64,000 nucleotides of DNA from Phreatobacter sp. (GTDB lineage: Bacteria; Pseudomonadota; Alphaproteobacteria; Rhizobiales; Phreatobacteraceae). Made by a program: the position numbers and the translations under genes. Shown here piece by piece: positions 35,236 to 44,743 of the stretch. The stretch is taken from positions 178,388 to 242,387 of the forward strand of contig NZ_JALHMP010000002.1 in assembly GCF_022843985.1 (NCBI RefSeq), read 5' to 3'. Every line of letters begins with the position of its first letter. Within the stretch, counting starts at the first letter, position 1. The notes under the pieces were generated by a model that had not been told where the DNA came from, searched no databases, and worked only from the letters and a program-made list of their open reading frames with translations.

Positions 35236-36837
35236 TCACACCCCCACCCCCTCCTTCACCAGCTTGTAGGTGATGGAATCCGTCAGGGCCTGGAAGCTGG
35301 CGTCGATGATGTTGGCCGAGACCCCCACCGTGGTCCAGGTGTCGCCGCTGCCGTCGCGGCTCTCGATGAGCACGCGCGTCACGGCCCCTGTGCCGCCGTT
35401 GAGGATGCGGACGCGGAAGTCGACCAGCTCCAGGTCCTCGATGAAGCGCTGGTAGCGGCCGAGATCCTTGCGCAGCGCCGCGTCCAGCGCATTGACCGGG
35501 CCGTTGCCCTCGGCTGCCGAGATCATCACCTCGTCGCCCACCTTCACCTTCACGGTCGCCTCCGAGAAGGTGACGAGGTCGCCGACGGCGTTGTAGCGCC
35601 GTTCGACATTCACCTTGAAGCGCTCCACCGTGAAGAAGGCCGGCACCTCGCCCATGACGCGCTTGGCGAGCAGGAAGAAGGAGGCATCCGCCCCCTCATA
35701 GGCATAGCCGAGGCTCTCGCGCTCCTTGACCTCGTCGAGGATGCGCGCGACGCGCGGATCGTCCTTGGCCACGGTCAGCCCGACGCGCTCGAGCTCGGCC
35801 AGCACGTTGGACTTGCCGGCCTGTTCCGACACGAGGACCTGCCGGCGGTTGCCCACCGTTTCCGGCGGCACGTGCTCATAGGTCTCCGGCTCCTTCAGCA
35901 CCGCCGAGGCGTGGATGCCGGCTTTCGTGGCGAAGGCCGAGGCGCCCACATAAGGCGCATGGCGGTTCGGCGGCCGGTTGATGAGCTCGTCCAGCTGGCG
36001 CGAGACCTTGGTGAGTTGGGTGAGCTTCTCCCGGCTGACGCCGATGGCGAAGCGGTCGGCATAGGCCGGCTTCAGTAGCAGGGTCGGAATGAGCGAGGTG
36101 AGGTTGGCATTGCCGCAACGCTCGCCGAGGCCGTTTAATGTTCCCTGGATCTGCCGGCAGCCGGCGCGCACCGCCGCCAGCGTGTTCGCCACCGCCTGTT
36201 CGGTGTCGTTGTGGGCATGGATTCCGAGATGGCCACCCGGCACCACAGCCGCCACCTCCTGCACGATCGCCTCGACCTCCTCCGGCAGGGTGCCGCCATT
36301 GGTGTCGCAGAGCACCACCCAGCGCGCGCCCGAGGCATAGGCATCGCGGGCGCAGGCCAAAGCATAGTCGGGATTGGCCTTGTAGCCGTCGAAAAAGTGC
36401 TCGCAATCGACCAGCACCTCGAAGCCGCGGGCGTTCGCGGCGGCAACGGAATCCCGGATGCCCTCGAGGTTCTCCTCCAGCGTACAGCCGAGCGCGACAT
36501 GGACGTGATAGTCCCAGGCCTTGGCGACGAAACAGATGGCCTTGGCCTTGGCGTCGAGCAGCGCCGCGACGCCGGGATCGTTGGCTGCCGAGCGGCCGGC
36601 CCGCTTGGTCATGCCAAAGGCGGTGAACGTCGCCTTCAGCCGCCGATCCTCGCCGAACAGGGCGGTGTCAGTGGCATTCGCGCCGGGATAGCCGCCCTCG
36701 ACGTAGTCGATGCCGAGATCGTCGAGGATCGCGGCGATCTTCAGCTTGTCGTCGAGCGTGAAGTCGACGCCAGTGGTCTGCGCGCCGTCGCGCAGCGTCG
36801 TGTCGAAGAGATAGAGGCGTTCGGTCGAGGCGGTCAT
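35236..36837 (-). CDS. cimA: Citramalate synthase
   Basis: A 533-residue member of the isopropylmalate/citramalate synthase family. The N-terminal DTTLRDGAQTTGVDF is the TIM-barrel active-site motif with the catalytic arginine and metal-binding aspartate; HAHNDTEQAVANT gives the metal-binding histidines and GTLNGLGERCGNA the glycine-rich substrate region. The C-terminal 150 residues form the LeuA-type regulatory domain (NGPVNALDAALR). The LYLFDTTLRDG start plus length near 530 fits the CimA group, which condenses pyruvate with acetyl-CoA in the threonine-independent route to isoleucine. The window also has a threonine ammonia-lyase, the other entry to 2-ketobutyrate. Confidence 0.9.
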   Translation of the reverse strand: MTASTERLYLFDTTLRDGAQTTGVDFTLDDKLKIAAILDDLGIDYVEGGYPGANATDTALFGEDRRLKATFTAFGMTKRAGRSAANDPGVAALLDAKAKAICFVAKAWDYHVHVALGCTLEENLEGIRDSVAAANARGFEVLVDCEHFFDGYKANPDYALACARDAYASGARWVVLCDTNGGTLPEEVEAIVQEVAAVVPGGHLGIHAHNDTEQAVANTLAAVRAGCRQIQGTLNGLGERCGNANLTSLIPTLLLKPAYADRFAIGVSREKLTQLTKVSRQLDELINRPPNRHAPYVGASAFATKAGIHASAVLKEPETYEHVPPETVGNRRQVLVSEQAGKSNVLAELERVGLTVAKDDPRVARILDEVKERESLGYAYEGADASFFLLAKRVMGEVPAFFTVERFKVNVERRYNAVGDLVTFSEATVKVKVGDEVMISAAEGNGPVNALDAALRKDLGRYQRFIEDLELVDFRVRILNGGTGAVTRVLIESRDGSGDTWTTVGVSANIIDASFQALTDSITYKLVKEGVGV

Positions 36838-36847
36838 GTCACTGTCT

Positions 36848-36982
36848 CTAGATCAGGCCCTTCCACCGCAGGACGCCGAGCGTCAGCGCGATGAGAACCA
36901 GGAATTTCAAGGCCACCCAGAAGGTGATGCGTTTCAGCGCCCGGGCTGTGTCGTCATTGGCGTTGGGCCGGTCGTCGCTCAC
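36848..36982 (-). CDS. 44-residue single-helix membrane protein, hypothetical
   Basis: A GTG start at 36982 gives 44 residues: a short charged N-terminus (SDDRPNANDDTARALKRI) and one membrane helix (FWVALKFLVLIALTLGVL). The GTG overlaps the stop codon of the GFA gene by four bases (GTGA), which supports translational coupling, and the gene ends 10 bases from the cimA start. No family recognised. A longer frame upstream exists but would overlap the GFA gene out of frame. Confidence 0.55.
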   Translation of the reverse strand: MSDDRPNANDDTARALKRITFWVALKFLVLIALTLGVLRWKGLI

Positions 36983-37440
36983 GGCGGCCAGTGGTCGGTA
37001 TCGTGATCGGGGTGCTGGTGGGAGACGATGCCGGCACAATGCGCGGCAAAGGCCGCGTCCCCCGCGACCGTTACGGTCGGCAGCGCATGCAGGCTGTCGA
37101 AGGACGGCAGCTGCATGTCGCTTGCAAGCTGGATCACCGGGATCAGCTCCTTCGGATGGTCGAAGGCGCCGATGGCGAGGTCAACCGCACCGCCCGCCGG
37201 CTCGAAGGTCAGCGGCGTGCCACAATCGCGGCAGAAGCCGCGCCGAACCTTGTTGGAACTCTGGAAATAGGCCGGTGCGCCGCGTGTCCAGACAACGCCG
37301 CGCCCGGTCACCAGCGGCCCGAAATAGCCGCCGAAGGCCTTCTGGCACATGCGGCAATGGCAGATCGAGGCGCGCCCTAGGCTCTCGCAGGAAAAGCGCA
37401 CGGCGCCGCACTGGCAGCCGCCGGTGAAGGGTGTGGTCAT
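36979..37440 (-). CDS. GFA family protein (formaldehyde-activating enzyme/centromere protein V fold)
   Basis: A 153-residue zinc protein. The metal-binding cysteine pattern is complete: GGCQCGAVRF near the start, then ICHCRMCQKAFG, then FCRDCGTPL. The start at 37440 is where the fold begins. The family includes Gfa, once proposed to speed up glutathione adduct formation with formaldehyde, and many uncharacterised zinc proteins, so the actual reaction is not known. It is coupled to a small membrane protein by a GTGA overlap. Confidence 0.9.
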   Translation of the reverse strand: MTTPFTGGCQCGAVRFSCESLGRASICHCRMCQKAFGGYFGPLVTGRGVVWTRGAPAYFQSSNKVRRGFCRDCGTPLTFEPAGGAVDLAIGAFDHPKELIPVIQLASDMQLPSFDSLHALPTVTVAGDAAFAAHCAGIVSHQHPDHDTDHWPP

Positions 37441-37473
37441 GGCGACAGGCTCCTCTGGCAAACCTGCAGGAAT

Positions 37474-37523
37474 GAAGTTCGTCCTTCGAGGCTCGCTGCC
37501 GCTAGCTCCGCAGGATGAGGAGG
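37474..37523 (+). repeat. REP-like palindromic element, copy 1
   Basis: The stretch from GAAGTTCGTCCTTCGAGG through CAGGATGAGGAGGG is the inverse of the element at 37605-37656 (about 80 bases away). It has the CCTTCGAGG...GGATGAGG pattern of dispersed intergenic elements common in Rhizobiales. Confidence 0.65.
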
Positions 37524-37604
37524 GCGGTGTGTGGCACGCGACGCAAGGCAACGTCGGCGCCGCGCCGGGTCTCTATTCGGGCCACCGTTGTGCAGGTCAC
37601 ACAC

Positions 37605-37656
37605 GCCCCTCATCCTGAGGCGCGAGGCGACAGCCGAGCCTCGAAGGACGCACTTC
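37605..37656 (-). repeat. REP-like palindromic element, copy 2 (inverted)
   Basis: CCCCTCATCCTGAGG followed by CCTCGAAGGACGCACTTC mirrors copy 1. Together the two copies can form a large hairpin in the 244-base gap between the GFA gene and cysS. Confidence 0.65.
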
Positions 37657-37684
37657 GCCGGTGCAGCCATCTCGCTCGCGGCGA

Positions 37685-39136
37685 TCATCGCATCACCTCC
37701 CAGGTCGTCACCGGCTCGCCGGTGGCCGGGTCCTTCCCGTCCTTGAGCTGGATGCCCATGTCGGCGAGCTCGTCGCGGATGCGATCGCTCTCGGCGAAGT
37801 TCTTCGCCTTGCGGGCGGCGAGGCGCGCGGCGATGAGGTCTTCCACCGATGCCTGATTGGAAACGTCAAATGATCGAGGTCCCGCGAGGCCGAGAAAATA
37901 GAGATAGTAGGCAACAAATTTTGCCCGGACGGTCTTGCTAGCGCTGGTCCGAGCCGATCGCCAGTCACCTACGGTACCGTCAATCAGCGACATAGTGATG
38001 GGTGTATTGAGATCATCTGAGAGAGCCTCGGTTAGGACGTCCTTTTCCCCCGGTAGGCTCTTCAGCCATAACGGAAGCGTTGACCAGAAATCCTCGGTTT
38101 TCGCCTCGGCGCCGAATGTCTCCGAAACAACGGACAGCCAGCGCTGAAGACGGATGCTTGATTCCTCAAGGCTACGGACTGTCCAGTCGATAGGCTGCCG
38201 ATAGTGGGTCTTCAGCATTGTCAGACGAAGCACGTCGCCAGCCCAACTGCGCCCGCCAAACTTGTCGGTCTCCAGCAATTCCTGGATCGTCACAAAATTC
38301 CCCAGGCTCTTGGACATCTTCTCGCCCTCGACCTGCAGGAAGCCGTTGTGCATCCAGACATTGGCCATCACCCCGTGCCCGAAGGCGCAGGTGGACTGCG
38401 CCACCTCGTTCTCGTGGTGGGGGAAGACGAGGTCGATGCCGCCGCCATGGATGTCAAAGGTCTCGCCGAGGTGCTTCCAGCTCATGGCCGAGCACTCGAT
38501 ATGCCAGCCGGGACGGCCGGGCTGCGCGATACCGCAGGGGCTCTCCCAGCCCGGCTCGTGCGCCTCGCGCGAGGGCTTCCACAGCACGAAGTCCATTTCC
38601 GAGCGCTTGTAGGGCGCCACATCCACGCGCGCGCCGGCGATCATGTCGTCCAGCGGCCGCTTCGACAGCCCGCCGTAGTTCGGCATGGAGGGCACCGAGA
38701 ACAGCACATGATCTTCGGCGACATAGGCGTGGCCGGCCGCCACCAGCTTCTCGCAGAGCGCCTTCATCTCCGCGATATGCTCGGTCGCCCGCGGCTCGAC
38801 GGTCGGCCGCAGGTTGCCCAGCGCGTCGATCGCGGCGTGGAAGCGGGCGGCCGTGCCCTCGGTCAGTTCGCGGATCGTGATGCCGCGCTCGTGGGCACGC
38901 TTGTTGATCTTGTCGTCGAGGTCGGTGATGTTGCGGGCATAGGTTACCGCACCCTCGCCATAGACATGGCGGAGCAGGCGGAACAGCAGGTCGAAGACGA
39001 TCACCGGCCGCGCATTGCCGATATGGGCGTCGTCATAGACCGTGGGGCCGCAGACATACATGCGGACGTTCGTCCGATCGATCGGGACGAACTCGTCCTT
39101 CGACCGCGTCAGCGTGTTGTAGAGCCTGATCGCCAT
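37685..39136 (-). CDS. cysS: Cysteine--tRNA ligase
   Basis: A 483-residue class I aminoacyl-tRNA synthetase. It has the zinc-site cysteine and HIGNA motif in [18 protein letters not shown], the zinc ligands in WHIECSAMS and HHENE, and KMSKSLGN. The last 65 residues carry the helical anticodon-side domain ([22 protein letters not shown]). Function: charges tRNA-Cys; essential. Oddity: the stretch 37861-38220 (residues about 306-425) has about 55% G+C by my hand count (197 of 360) while the neighbouring parts are near 65-70%, so part of the gene may have come by recombination from a relative. Confidence 0.97.
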   Translation of the reverse strand: MAIRLYNTLTRSKDEFVPIDRTNVRMYVCGPTVYDDAHIGNARPVIVFDLLFRLLRHVYGEGAVTYARNITDLDDKINKRAHERGITIRELTEGTAARFHAAIDALGNLRPTVEPRATEHIAEMKALCEKLVAAGHAYVAEDHVLFSVPSMPNYGGLSKRPLDDMIAGARVDVAPYKRSEMDFVLWKPSREAHEPGWESPCGIAQPGRPGWHIECSAMSWKHLGETFDIHGGGIDLVFPHHENEVAQSTCAFGHGVMANVWMHNGFLQVEGEKMSKSLGNFVTIQELLETDKFGGRSWAGDVLRLTMLKTHYRQPIDWTVRSLEESSIRLQRWLSVVSETFGAEAKTEDFWSTLPLWLKSLPGEKDVLTEALSDDLNTPITMSLIDGTVGDWRSARTSASKTVRAKFVAYYLYFLGLAGPRSFDVSNQASVEDLIAARLAARKAKNFAESDRIRDELADMGIQLKDGKDPATGEPVTTWEVMR

Positions 39137-39331
39137 AGCCGTCTCCGCACGACGGCGTCCGCCGCTGGCCGTGTCAGTGATCTTTTGCGCTTGGGGATGA
39201 TGGCAAAAAACGGCGACCGGCCAGCGAAGACGCTCAGCCGCAAATAATCCCGATGAGGATGATCGAACCGTTCATGCGGCAGAGATAGCGCAGAAGCGCG
39301 CGCCGACGTCAAGCACCGCACTGCGTCCGGT

Positions 39332-39853
39332 CTAACTGATGAAGTCGCCACAGCGGACCACCTCGGTCTGCTGGCCCCAGGGCATGATCGGCACGGTGGA
39401 GGTCGAGTTCTGCGGCGAGCCGTCGATCAGCTTGTCCGAATAGATCATGTAGACCAGCACGTTGCGGCGGGCGTCGCAGCCGCGCACGATCTGCACGCGC
39501 TTGAAGAAGAAGGACCGGCCCTCGCGGAACACCACGTCGCCCTGGCTGGAGCGGCCGGTGATGCGGATCGGGCCGATCTGCCGGCAGGCGAGGGAGGCCT
39601 CGGAGAATTCCTCGGCGAGGCCGAAGGCGCCGGCCCACCCGCCCTTTTCCGGCACGGTGAAATGACAGGCGACGCCCTCCACCTGCGGGTCGTCGATGCC
39701 GTAGGTGGCAAGCTTGTCGTTGGGGGAGAGCAGGCGGAACACCGTCGAGCGGCGGAAGATCAGATCCGGTGACTGGGCGAAGGCCGGCAGGACGGGAAGG
39801 ACCAGGGGCAGGGCCACGATGGCGACGAGGGTTGCGGCGAGGATGCGGCGCAT
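39332..39853 (-). CDS. creA: CreA family protein
   Basis: A 173-residue secreted protein with a signal peptide ending near LPAFAQS. The CreA family shows a DLIFRRSTVFRLLSPNDKL start of the mature part, a VEGVACHFTVP cysteine, EASLACRQIGPI and a C-terminal VVRCGDF; here four cysteines are conserved. The cellular role of CreA is unknown; in E. coli it lies upstream of the CreBC system, but no such genes are here. Monocistronic and divergent from the VOC gene. Confidence 0.9.
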   Translation of the reverse strand: MRRILAATLVAIVALPLVLPVLPAFAQSPDLIFRRSTVFRLLSPNDKLATYGIDDPQVEGVACHFTVPEKGGWAGAFGLAEEFSEASLACRQIGPIRITGRSSQGDVVFREGRSFFFKRVQIVRGCDARRNVLVYMIYSDKLIDGSPQNSTSTVPIMPWGQQTEVVRCGDFIS

Positions 39854-40000
39854 GTGTCGGCTCCGGTGAGGCGGTCATAGGGAGCCTGCCGCCATGGTTT
39901 GGCATGCCGATGGCGTTGACTGCCAGCGCCAGGCAACGCCGGGGCGTTGTATCGGTTCCCTATCTGCCTGCACCTCGCGACAGTTTGACGGAGACATCCC

Positions 40001-40441
40001 ATGGAAGCCAACGCATTGCACCGCGGCCGCCTCATCGACCACGTCCAGCTGGTCGTCGCCGATCTCGCCGCCTCCCGCCGCTTCTACGGCGCTGTCTTCG
40101 GCGTGCTCGACATTCCGATTGGCGGCGAGGAAGCCAGTTATTTCTGGGCCGACGAACTCTTCATCTCCTCCCGTGACAGTCCGGCGGCGCAGGGGATGCT
40201 GACCGGCCGCCACCACCTCGCCTTCCAGGCGAAGGACCGCGCCATGGTCGAGGCCTTCCATCGGGCGGGCCTTGCCGCCGGCGGGCGCGACAATGGCCCG
40301 CCGGGCCTGCGCACCTATCACCCCGGCTACTACGCCGCCTTCCTCATCGACCCGGACGGCAACAACATCGAGGCGGTGTTCCACGGCGAGCACCAGCGCA
40401 GCGTCGGTTGTGGTGACATTCTGACACGCGCTTCCCGCTGA
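40001..40441 (+). CDS. VOC (glyoxalase/bleomycin resistance) family protein
   Basis: A 146-residue protein with the beta-alpha-beta-beta-beta repeats of the vicinal oxygen chelate fold: DHVQLVVADLAASRRFYGAV in module 1 with a histidine metal ligand, HHLAFQAKD in module 2, and AAFLIDPDGNNIEAVFH at the end with the glutamate ligand. Members include glyoxalase I, dioxygenases and drug-binding resistance proteins; the substrate here is unknown. It stands alone between creA and parC. Confidence 0.9.
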   Translation: MEANALHRGRLIDHVQLVVADLAASRRFYGAVFGVLDIPIGGEEASYFWADELFISSRDSPAAQGMLTGRHHLAFQAKDRAMVEAFHRAGLAAGGRDNGPPGLRTYHPGYYAAFLIDPDGNNIEAVFHGEHQRSVGCGDILTRASR

Positions 40442-40534
40442 CCACAGCCGTCCGGCCGTTCCCCGCTTGTTCGCACCTTCCGCCCCGCTTATCGAGGGTT
40501 CATGTCCCTCATTCCGATTCGCGAGGCCTGACCC

Positions 40535-42784
40535 ATGGGCGAGCGCATAAATCCGCCGTCAGGCTCCGACGACGGTATCGAAACGATCAACCTGCGCGAT
40601 GCGCTGGAGGAGCGCTATCTCGCCTATGCCCTCTCCACCATCATGGGCCGGGCGCTGCCCGACGCCCGCGACGGGCTGAAGCCGGTTCACCGCCGCATCC
40701 TCCACGCCATGCGGCTTCTGAAGCTCGACCCCGGCACGGCCTTCAAGAAATGCGCCCGCATCGTCGGCGACGTCATCGGCAAGTTCCACCCGCACGGCGA
40801 CCAGTCGGTCTATGACGCGCTGGTGCGCCTCGCCCAGGACTTCTCGCAGCGCTACCCGCTCGTCGACGGCCAGGGCAATTTCGGCAATATCGACGGCGAC
40901 AACGCCGCCGCCTACCGCTACACCGAGGCGCGCATGACCGAGGTCGCGCGCCTCCTCCTCGACGGTATCGACGAGGACGCGGTCGACTTCCGCAAGACCT
41001 ACAACGAGGAGGACGAGGAGCCCGTCGTCCTCCCCGGCGCCTTCCCCAATCTCCTCGCCAACGGCAGCCAGGGCATCGCGGTGGGCATGGCGACCTCCAT
41101 CCCGCCGCACAATGCCGCCGAGATCTGCGATGCGGCGCTGCACATCATCGCCCATCCCGACTGCACGACGCGCGACCTCATCGCCCATGTGCCGGGCCCC
41201 GATTTCCCCACCGGCGGCATCATCATCGAGGGCCGCGCCGCCATCGAGGACGCCTATGAGACCGGCCGCGGTGCCTTCCGCACGCGCGCCCGCTGGCACC
41301 AGGAGGATACCGGCCGCGGCACCTATCTCGTCGTCGTCACCGAGATCCCCTTCGGCGTCACCAAGGGCCGCCTGATCGAGAAGATCGCCGAACTCATCAA
41401 CGAGCGGAAACTGCCCCTCGTTGCCGACATGCGCGACGAGAGCGCCGAGGACATCCGCCTCGTCTTCGAGCCGAAATCGCGCAATGTCGACGCCGGCATC
41501 CTCATGGAGAGCCTGTTCAAGCTGACCGAGCTGGAAAGCCGCATCCCGCTCAACATGAACGTCCTGATGAAGGGCAAGGTGCCGAAGGTCGTCGGCCTCA
41601 AGGAGGTGCTGCGCGAATGGCTCGACCACCGCCGCGAGGTGCTGATCCGCCGCTCGCAGCACCGCCTCGCCGCCATCGACAAGCGCCTCGAGGTGCTGGC
41701 CGGCCTCCTGATCGCCTATCTCAACATCGACGAGGTCATCCACATCATCCGCACGGCGGATGAGCCGAAGAAGGCCCTGGTCGCCCGCTTCGACCTCACC
41801 GAGGTGCAGGTCGAAGCCATCCTCAACATGCGCCTGCGCTCGCTGGCCAAGCTCGAGGAGATCGAGCTGCGCAACGAGCATGCGGAGCTGACGAAGGAGA
41901 AGGAAGGCATCGAGAAGCTGCTCGCCTCCGAGGCGCTGCAGTGGAAGACGGTCTCCTGGGAGATCGGCAATGTCAGGAAGCAGTTCTCCAAGGAAACGCC
42001 GCTCGGCAAGCGCCGCACCACCTTCGGCGAAGCGGGCGAGGTCGATGTCGACGCCTTCGCCGAAGCCCTGGTCGAGCGCGAGCCGATCACCGTCGTCGTC
42101 TCCGAGAAGGGCTGGATCCGCGCCCTCAAAGGCCATGTCCAGGATCTCGCGACCCTCACCTTCAAGACCGACGACCGGCTGAAGCTCTCCTTCTTCGCCG
42201 AGACGACGTCGAAGCTCCTGGTCTTCGCCACCAACGGCAAGGTCTTCACGCTGGAGGGGTCAAAGCTCCCCGGCGGCCGTGGCGCCGGCGAGCCGATGCG
42301 GCTGATGTTCGACCTCGAACAGGAGCACGACATCGTCGAGGTCGTGCCCTATCGCGGCGGCCGCAAGGTCCTGCTCGCCTCCCGCGATGGCCGCGGCTTC
42401 GTCGTCGCCGAGGACGAGCTGGTCGCCAACACCCGCAAGGGCAAGGGCGTCATGGGCGTCGACACGCCGGACGAACTCGCCGCCGTGCGCTTCGTCGAGG
42501 GCGACCACGTCGCCATCGTCGGGCTCAACCGCAAGCTCCTCGTCTTCCCGCTCAGCCAGGTGCCGGAAATGGCCCGTGGCAAGGGCGTCCGCCTGCAGAA
42601 ATACAAGGAGGGCGGCATGGTCGACCTGAAGACCTTCACCCTCGCCGAAGGCCTGACCTGGAAGGATTCCTCCGACCGCACCTGGACCGTGGCGCAGGCC
42701 GACCTCTTCGAATGGATCGGCAACCGCGCCGAGGCCGGCAAGCTGCCGCCCAAGGGCTTCCCAAAGACCAACAGGTTCGGGTGA
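40535..42784 (+). CDS. parC: DNA topoisomerase IV subunit A
   Basis: A 749-residue type IIA topoisomerase subunit; the length fits ParC and not GyrA (which is nearer 900). The winged-helix and tower domains include [13 protein letters not shown], the quinolone-region segment [15 protein letters not shown] and the catalytic tyrosine in YRYTEARM. The C-terminal beta-pinwheel from about residue 500 lacks a GyrA-box of the usual form, fitting a decatenase. At the positions equivalent to E. coli S80 and E84 the residues are Q and D, a pattern I recall as normal in alphaproteobacteria. ParE, the partner subunit, is not in the window (the parE gene above is a toxin with the same name). Confidence 0.96.
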   Translation: MGERINPPSGSDDGIETINLRDALEERYLAYALSTIMGRALPDARDGLKPVHRRILHAMRLLKLDPGTAFKKCARIVGDVIGKFHPHGDQSVYDALVRLAQDFSQRYPLVDGQGNFGNIDGDNAAAYRYTEARMTEVARLLLDGIDEDAVDFRKTYNEEDEEPVVLPGAFPNLLANGSQGIAVGMATSIPPHNAAEICDAALHIIAHPDCTTRDLIAHVPGPDFPTGGIIIEGRAAIEDAYETGRGAFRTRARWHQEDTGRGTYLVVVTEIPFGVTKGRLIEKIAELINERKLPLVADMRDESAEDIRLVFEPKSRNVDAGILMESLFKLTELESRIPLNMNVLMKGKVPKVVGLKEVLREWLDHRREVLIRRSQHRLAAIDKRLEVLAGLLIAYLNIDEVIHIIRTADEPKKALVARFDLTEVQVEAILNMRLRSLAKLEEIELRNEHAELTKEKEGIEKLLASEALQWKTVSWEIGNVRKQFSKETPLGKRRTTFGEAGEVDVDAFAEALVEREPITVVVSEKGWIRALKGHVQDLATLTFKTDDRLKLSFFAETTSKLLVFATNGKVFTLEGSKLPGGRGAGEPMRLMFDLEQEHDIVEVVPYRGGRKVLLASRDGRGFVVAEDELVANTRKGKGVMGVDTPDELAAVRFVEGDHVAIVGLNRKLLVFPLSQVPEMARGKGVRLQKYKEGGMVDLKTFTLAEGLTWKDSSDRTWTVAQADLFEWIGNRAEAGKLPPKGFPKTNRFG

Positions 42785-42788
42785 GGTC

Positions 42789-43760
42789 TCAGTCCGCCAG
42801 GGCGATCTGCGCCGCCTTGACCACGGCGCGGAAACTCTCGATCTGTGCGGCGAGGTAGCGACCGGTCTGCTCGGATGAGGCATCCGCGATGGCCGTCGTG
42901 CCGGCCGCGGCGAGCCGCGCCCGCAGCGCCTCGGTGGCGAGAGCCTCCCGCGCTGCCCGTCCGATCAGGGCGACCCGCTCCGGCGGGGTCGCCCTGGGTG
43001 CCAGCAGCATGTTCCAGGTCGCAAGTTCGACGCCGGGCAGGCCCGCTTCCGCAAAGGTCGGCACGCCCGGCAGCACCGTCTGGCGCGCCGGGGAGCCGAC
43101 GGCGAGCGCCAGCACCCGCTTGCCCTCGATCAGCGAGGCCGCCGAGGCGAGGCTTTCGATGGTGAAGGCCACCTCGCCGGTGAGCACCGCCTGCATGGCC
43201 GGACCACCGCCCCGATAGGGAACGTGGACGACGTCGGAAAGTTCGGCCTTCAGCTTGAACAGCTCACCGGCCAGGTGGGTGATCGATCCGGCGCCGGCCG
43301 AGGCGTAGCTGTGCTTGCCCGGCTCACGGCGCAGCCGTGCGATGAACTCGGCCAGCGTGGTAGCGCCAAAGCCCGGCGCCGTCACCAGCACCAGCGGCGT
43401 GGTGCCGATCATGGTCACCGGCGCGAAATCGGCGATGGGATCGAAGCCGAGCCGGCGTGCGACGGCCGGGTTCACGCCATGGGTCGAGGCCGAGGCGACC
43501 AGCAGCACGTGGCCGTCCGGTTCGGAGCGGATCACCGCTTCCGAGGCCACGGCACCGTTGGCGCCGGCGCGGTTCTCGACGATGACGGACTGGCCGACCA
43601 GCGGGCCAAGTGCCTCGGCGAGAAGCCGCGCCGCCACATCCGTCGAGCCGCCCGGCGCGAAAGGCACGATCAGCCGCAGCGGCCGCTCCGGGAAGGCCGC
43701 GGCGACAGAGGCGAAAGGAAGGCTGGCAAGTCCGGCGAGGACGAGGCGACGGGTGGGCAT
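42789..43760 (-). CDS. Tripartite tricarboxylate transporter binding protein (TctC/Bug family)
   Basis: A 323-residue periplasmic binding protein. The N-terminus TRRLVLAGLASLPFASVAAAF is an RR-containing signal peptide. The Bug fold markers are RLIVPFAPGGSTDVAAR, SVIVENRAGANGAVASEAV, and GKHSYASAGAGSITHLAGELF with the ligand loop. Bug proteins bind carboxylates; in many proteobacteria they are present in dozens of copies without dedicated permeases, and none is adjacent here. It converges with parC with only 4 bases between stops. Confidence 0.93.
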   Translation of the reverse strand: MPTRRLVLAGLASLPFASVAAAFPERPLRLIVPFAPGGSTDVAARLLAEALGPLVGQSVIVENRAGANGAVASEAVIRSEPDGHVLLVASASTHGVNPAVARRLGFDPIADFAPVTMIGTTPLVLVTAPGFGATTLAEFIARLRREPGKHSYASAGAGSITHLAGELFKLKAELSDVVHVPYRGGGPAMQAVLTGEVAFTIESLASAASLIEGKRVLALAVGSPARQTVLPGVPTFAEAGLPGVELATWNMLLAPRATPPERVALIGRAAREALATEALRARLAAAGTTAIADASSEQTGRYLAAQIESFRAVVKAAQIALAD

Positions 43761-43844
43761 GGCTGAGACCGGGCGAGAGAGATCAGGACTCTCCGGCTAG
43801 TCGCCTTGCCTGACACGCATATGACGAGACCGGGGCTGCCCGGG

Positions 43845-44603
43845 TCAGCCGCCCGCCGTCTCCACCCGCACCCAGCCCTCCGGCTGCAGCCGCTCCTGGG
43901 GCAGGAACCGCGCCTTGTAGTCCATCTTCGGCGAGCCCTCGACCCAATAGCCGAGATAGACATAGGGCAGCCCCATGGTCTTGGCCCGGGCGATATGGTC
44001 CAGGATCACCAGGGTGCCGAGCGAACGGTCGGCCTGGTCGGGCTCGTAGAACGAATAGACCAGCGACAACCCGTCACCGAGAATGTCGGTCAGCACGCAG
44101 GCCACGAGGTCGCCCTTCGACCGCCCGTTGATGGCGGTGTCGGCATCGCGCCTGCGATATTCCACCAGCCGCGTCTTCACGTGGCTGTCCTCCACCATCA
44201 TCGCATAGTCGAGCACCGTCATGTCGGCCATCCCGCCGGCGCGGTGGCGGGCGTCGAGATAGGCGCGGAAGGTCGAATATTGCTCCGAGGTCGGGATGGC
44301 CGGCCGCATCTCGCCGACGAGATCGCTGTTGCGCAGCATGACCTTCCGGAACGACCGGCCGGGGCGGAAATCGGCCACCGGCACGCGCACCGAGATACAG
44401 GCCCGGCAGGTCTCGCAGGCCGGCCGGTAGGCGATGGACTGCGAGCGACGGAAACCGCCCTGGGTCAGGATGTCATTGAGCTGCGGCGCCTTGGGCCCGA
44501 CCAGATGGGTGAACACCTTCCGCTCCGACTGGCCGGGCAGATAGGGGCACGGCGTCGGGGCCGTCAGGTAGAACTGGGGCGTGTCGCGCGGTTGCTGCGT
44601 CAA
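43845..44603 (-). CDS. bpt: Bacterial arginyl/leucyl-type protein transferase (aspartate/glutamate leucyltransferase)
   Basis: A 252-residue member of the Bpt/Ate family, which adds leucine to N-terminal Asp or Glu of proteins so that ClpS-ClpAP degrades them (N-degron pathway). Family hallmarks: [20 protein letters not shown] at the start, [26 protein letters not shown], and the C-terminal [20 protein letters not shown]. No ATG fits: a TTG at 44603 gives the usual [11 protein letters not shown] beginning, and upstream sequence is not protein-like. The next gene on the same strand is threonine ammonia-lyase, 140 bases away. Confidence 0.92.
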   Translation of the reverse strand: MTQQPRDTPQFYLTAPTPCPYLPGQSERKVFTHLVGPKAPQLNDILTQGGFRRSQSIAYRPACETCRACISVRVPVADFRPGRSFRKVMLRNSDLVGEMRPAIPTSEQYSTFRAYLDARHRAGGMADMTVLDYAMMVEDSHVKTRLVEYRRRDADTAINGRSKGDLVACVLTDILGDGLSLVYSFYEPDQADRSLGTLVILDHIARAKTMGLPYVYLGYWVEGSPKMDYKARFLPQERLQPEGWVRVETAGG

Positions 44604-44743
44604 GGGAGCGACGCTCTTTCCAGATTCGTGGCCGGTCCTTCCTACGATAGGCACCGCGGGAGCGACGGCAAGTCTCCGGCCCATCACGTCGCCGGGACCG
44701 GGCATCGAGGGCCCGCCTGACAAGGCTCGCCATGCCCGGCGGA

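Noticed and set aside
40790..40830. Quinolone-resistance substitutions in ParC (Q and D at the S80/E84 equivalents)
   Set aside because: As far as I recall this is the usual state in alphaproteobacteria and cannot be read as acquired resistance.
40559..42136. 525-residue minus-strand frame opposite parC
   Set aside because: Low-complexity acidic product that is a mirror of parC; parC has all motifs.
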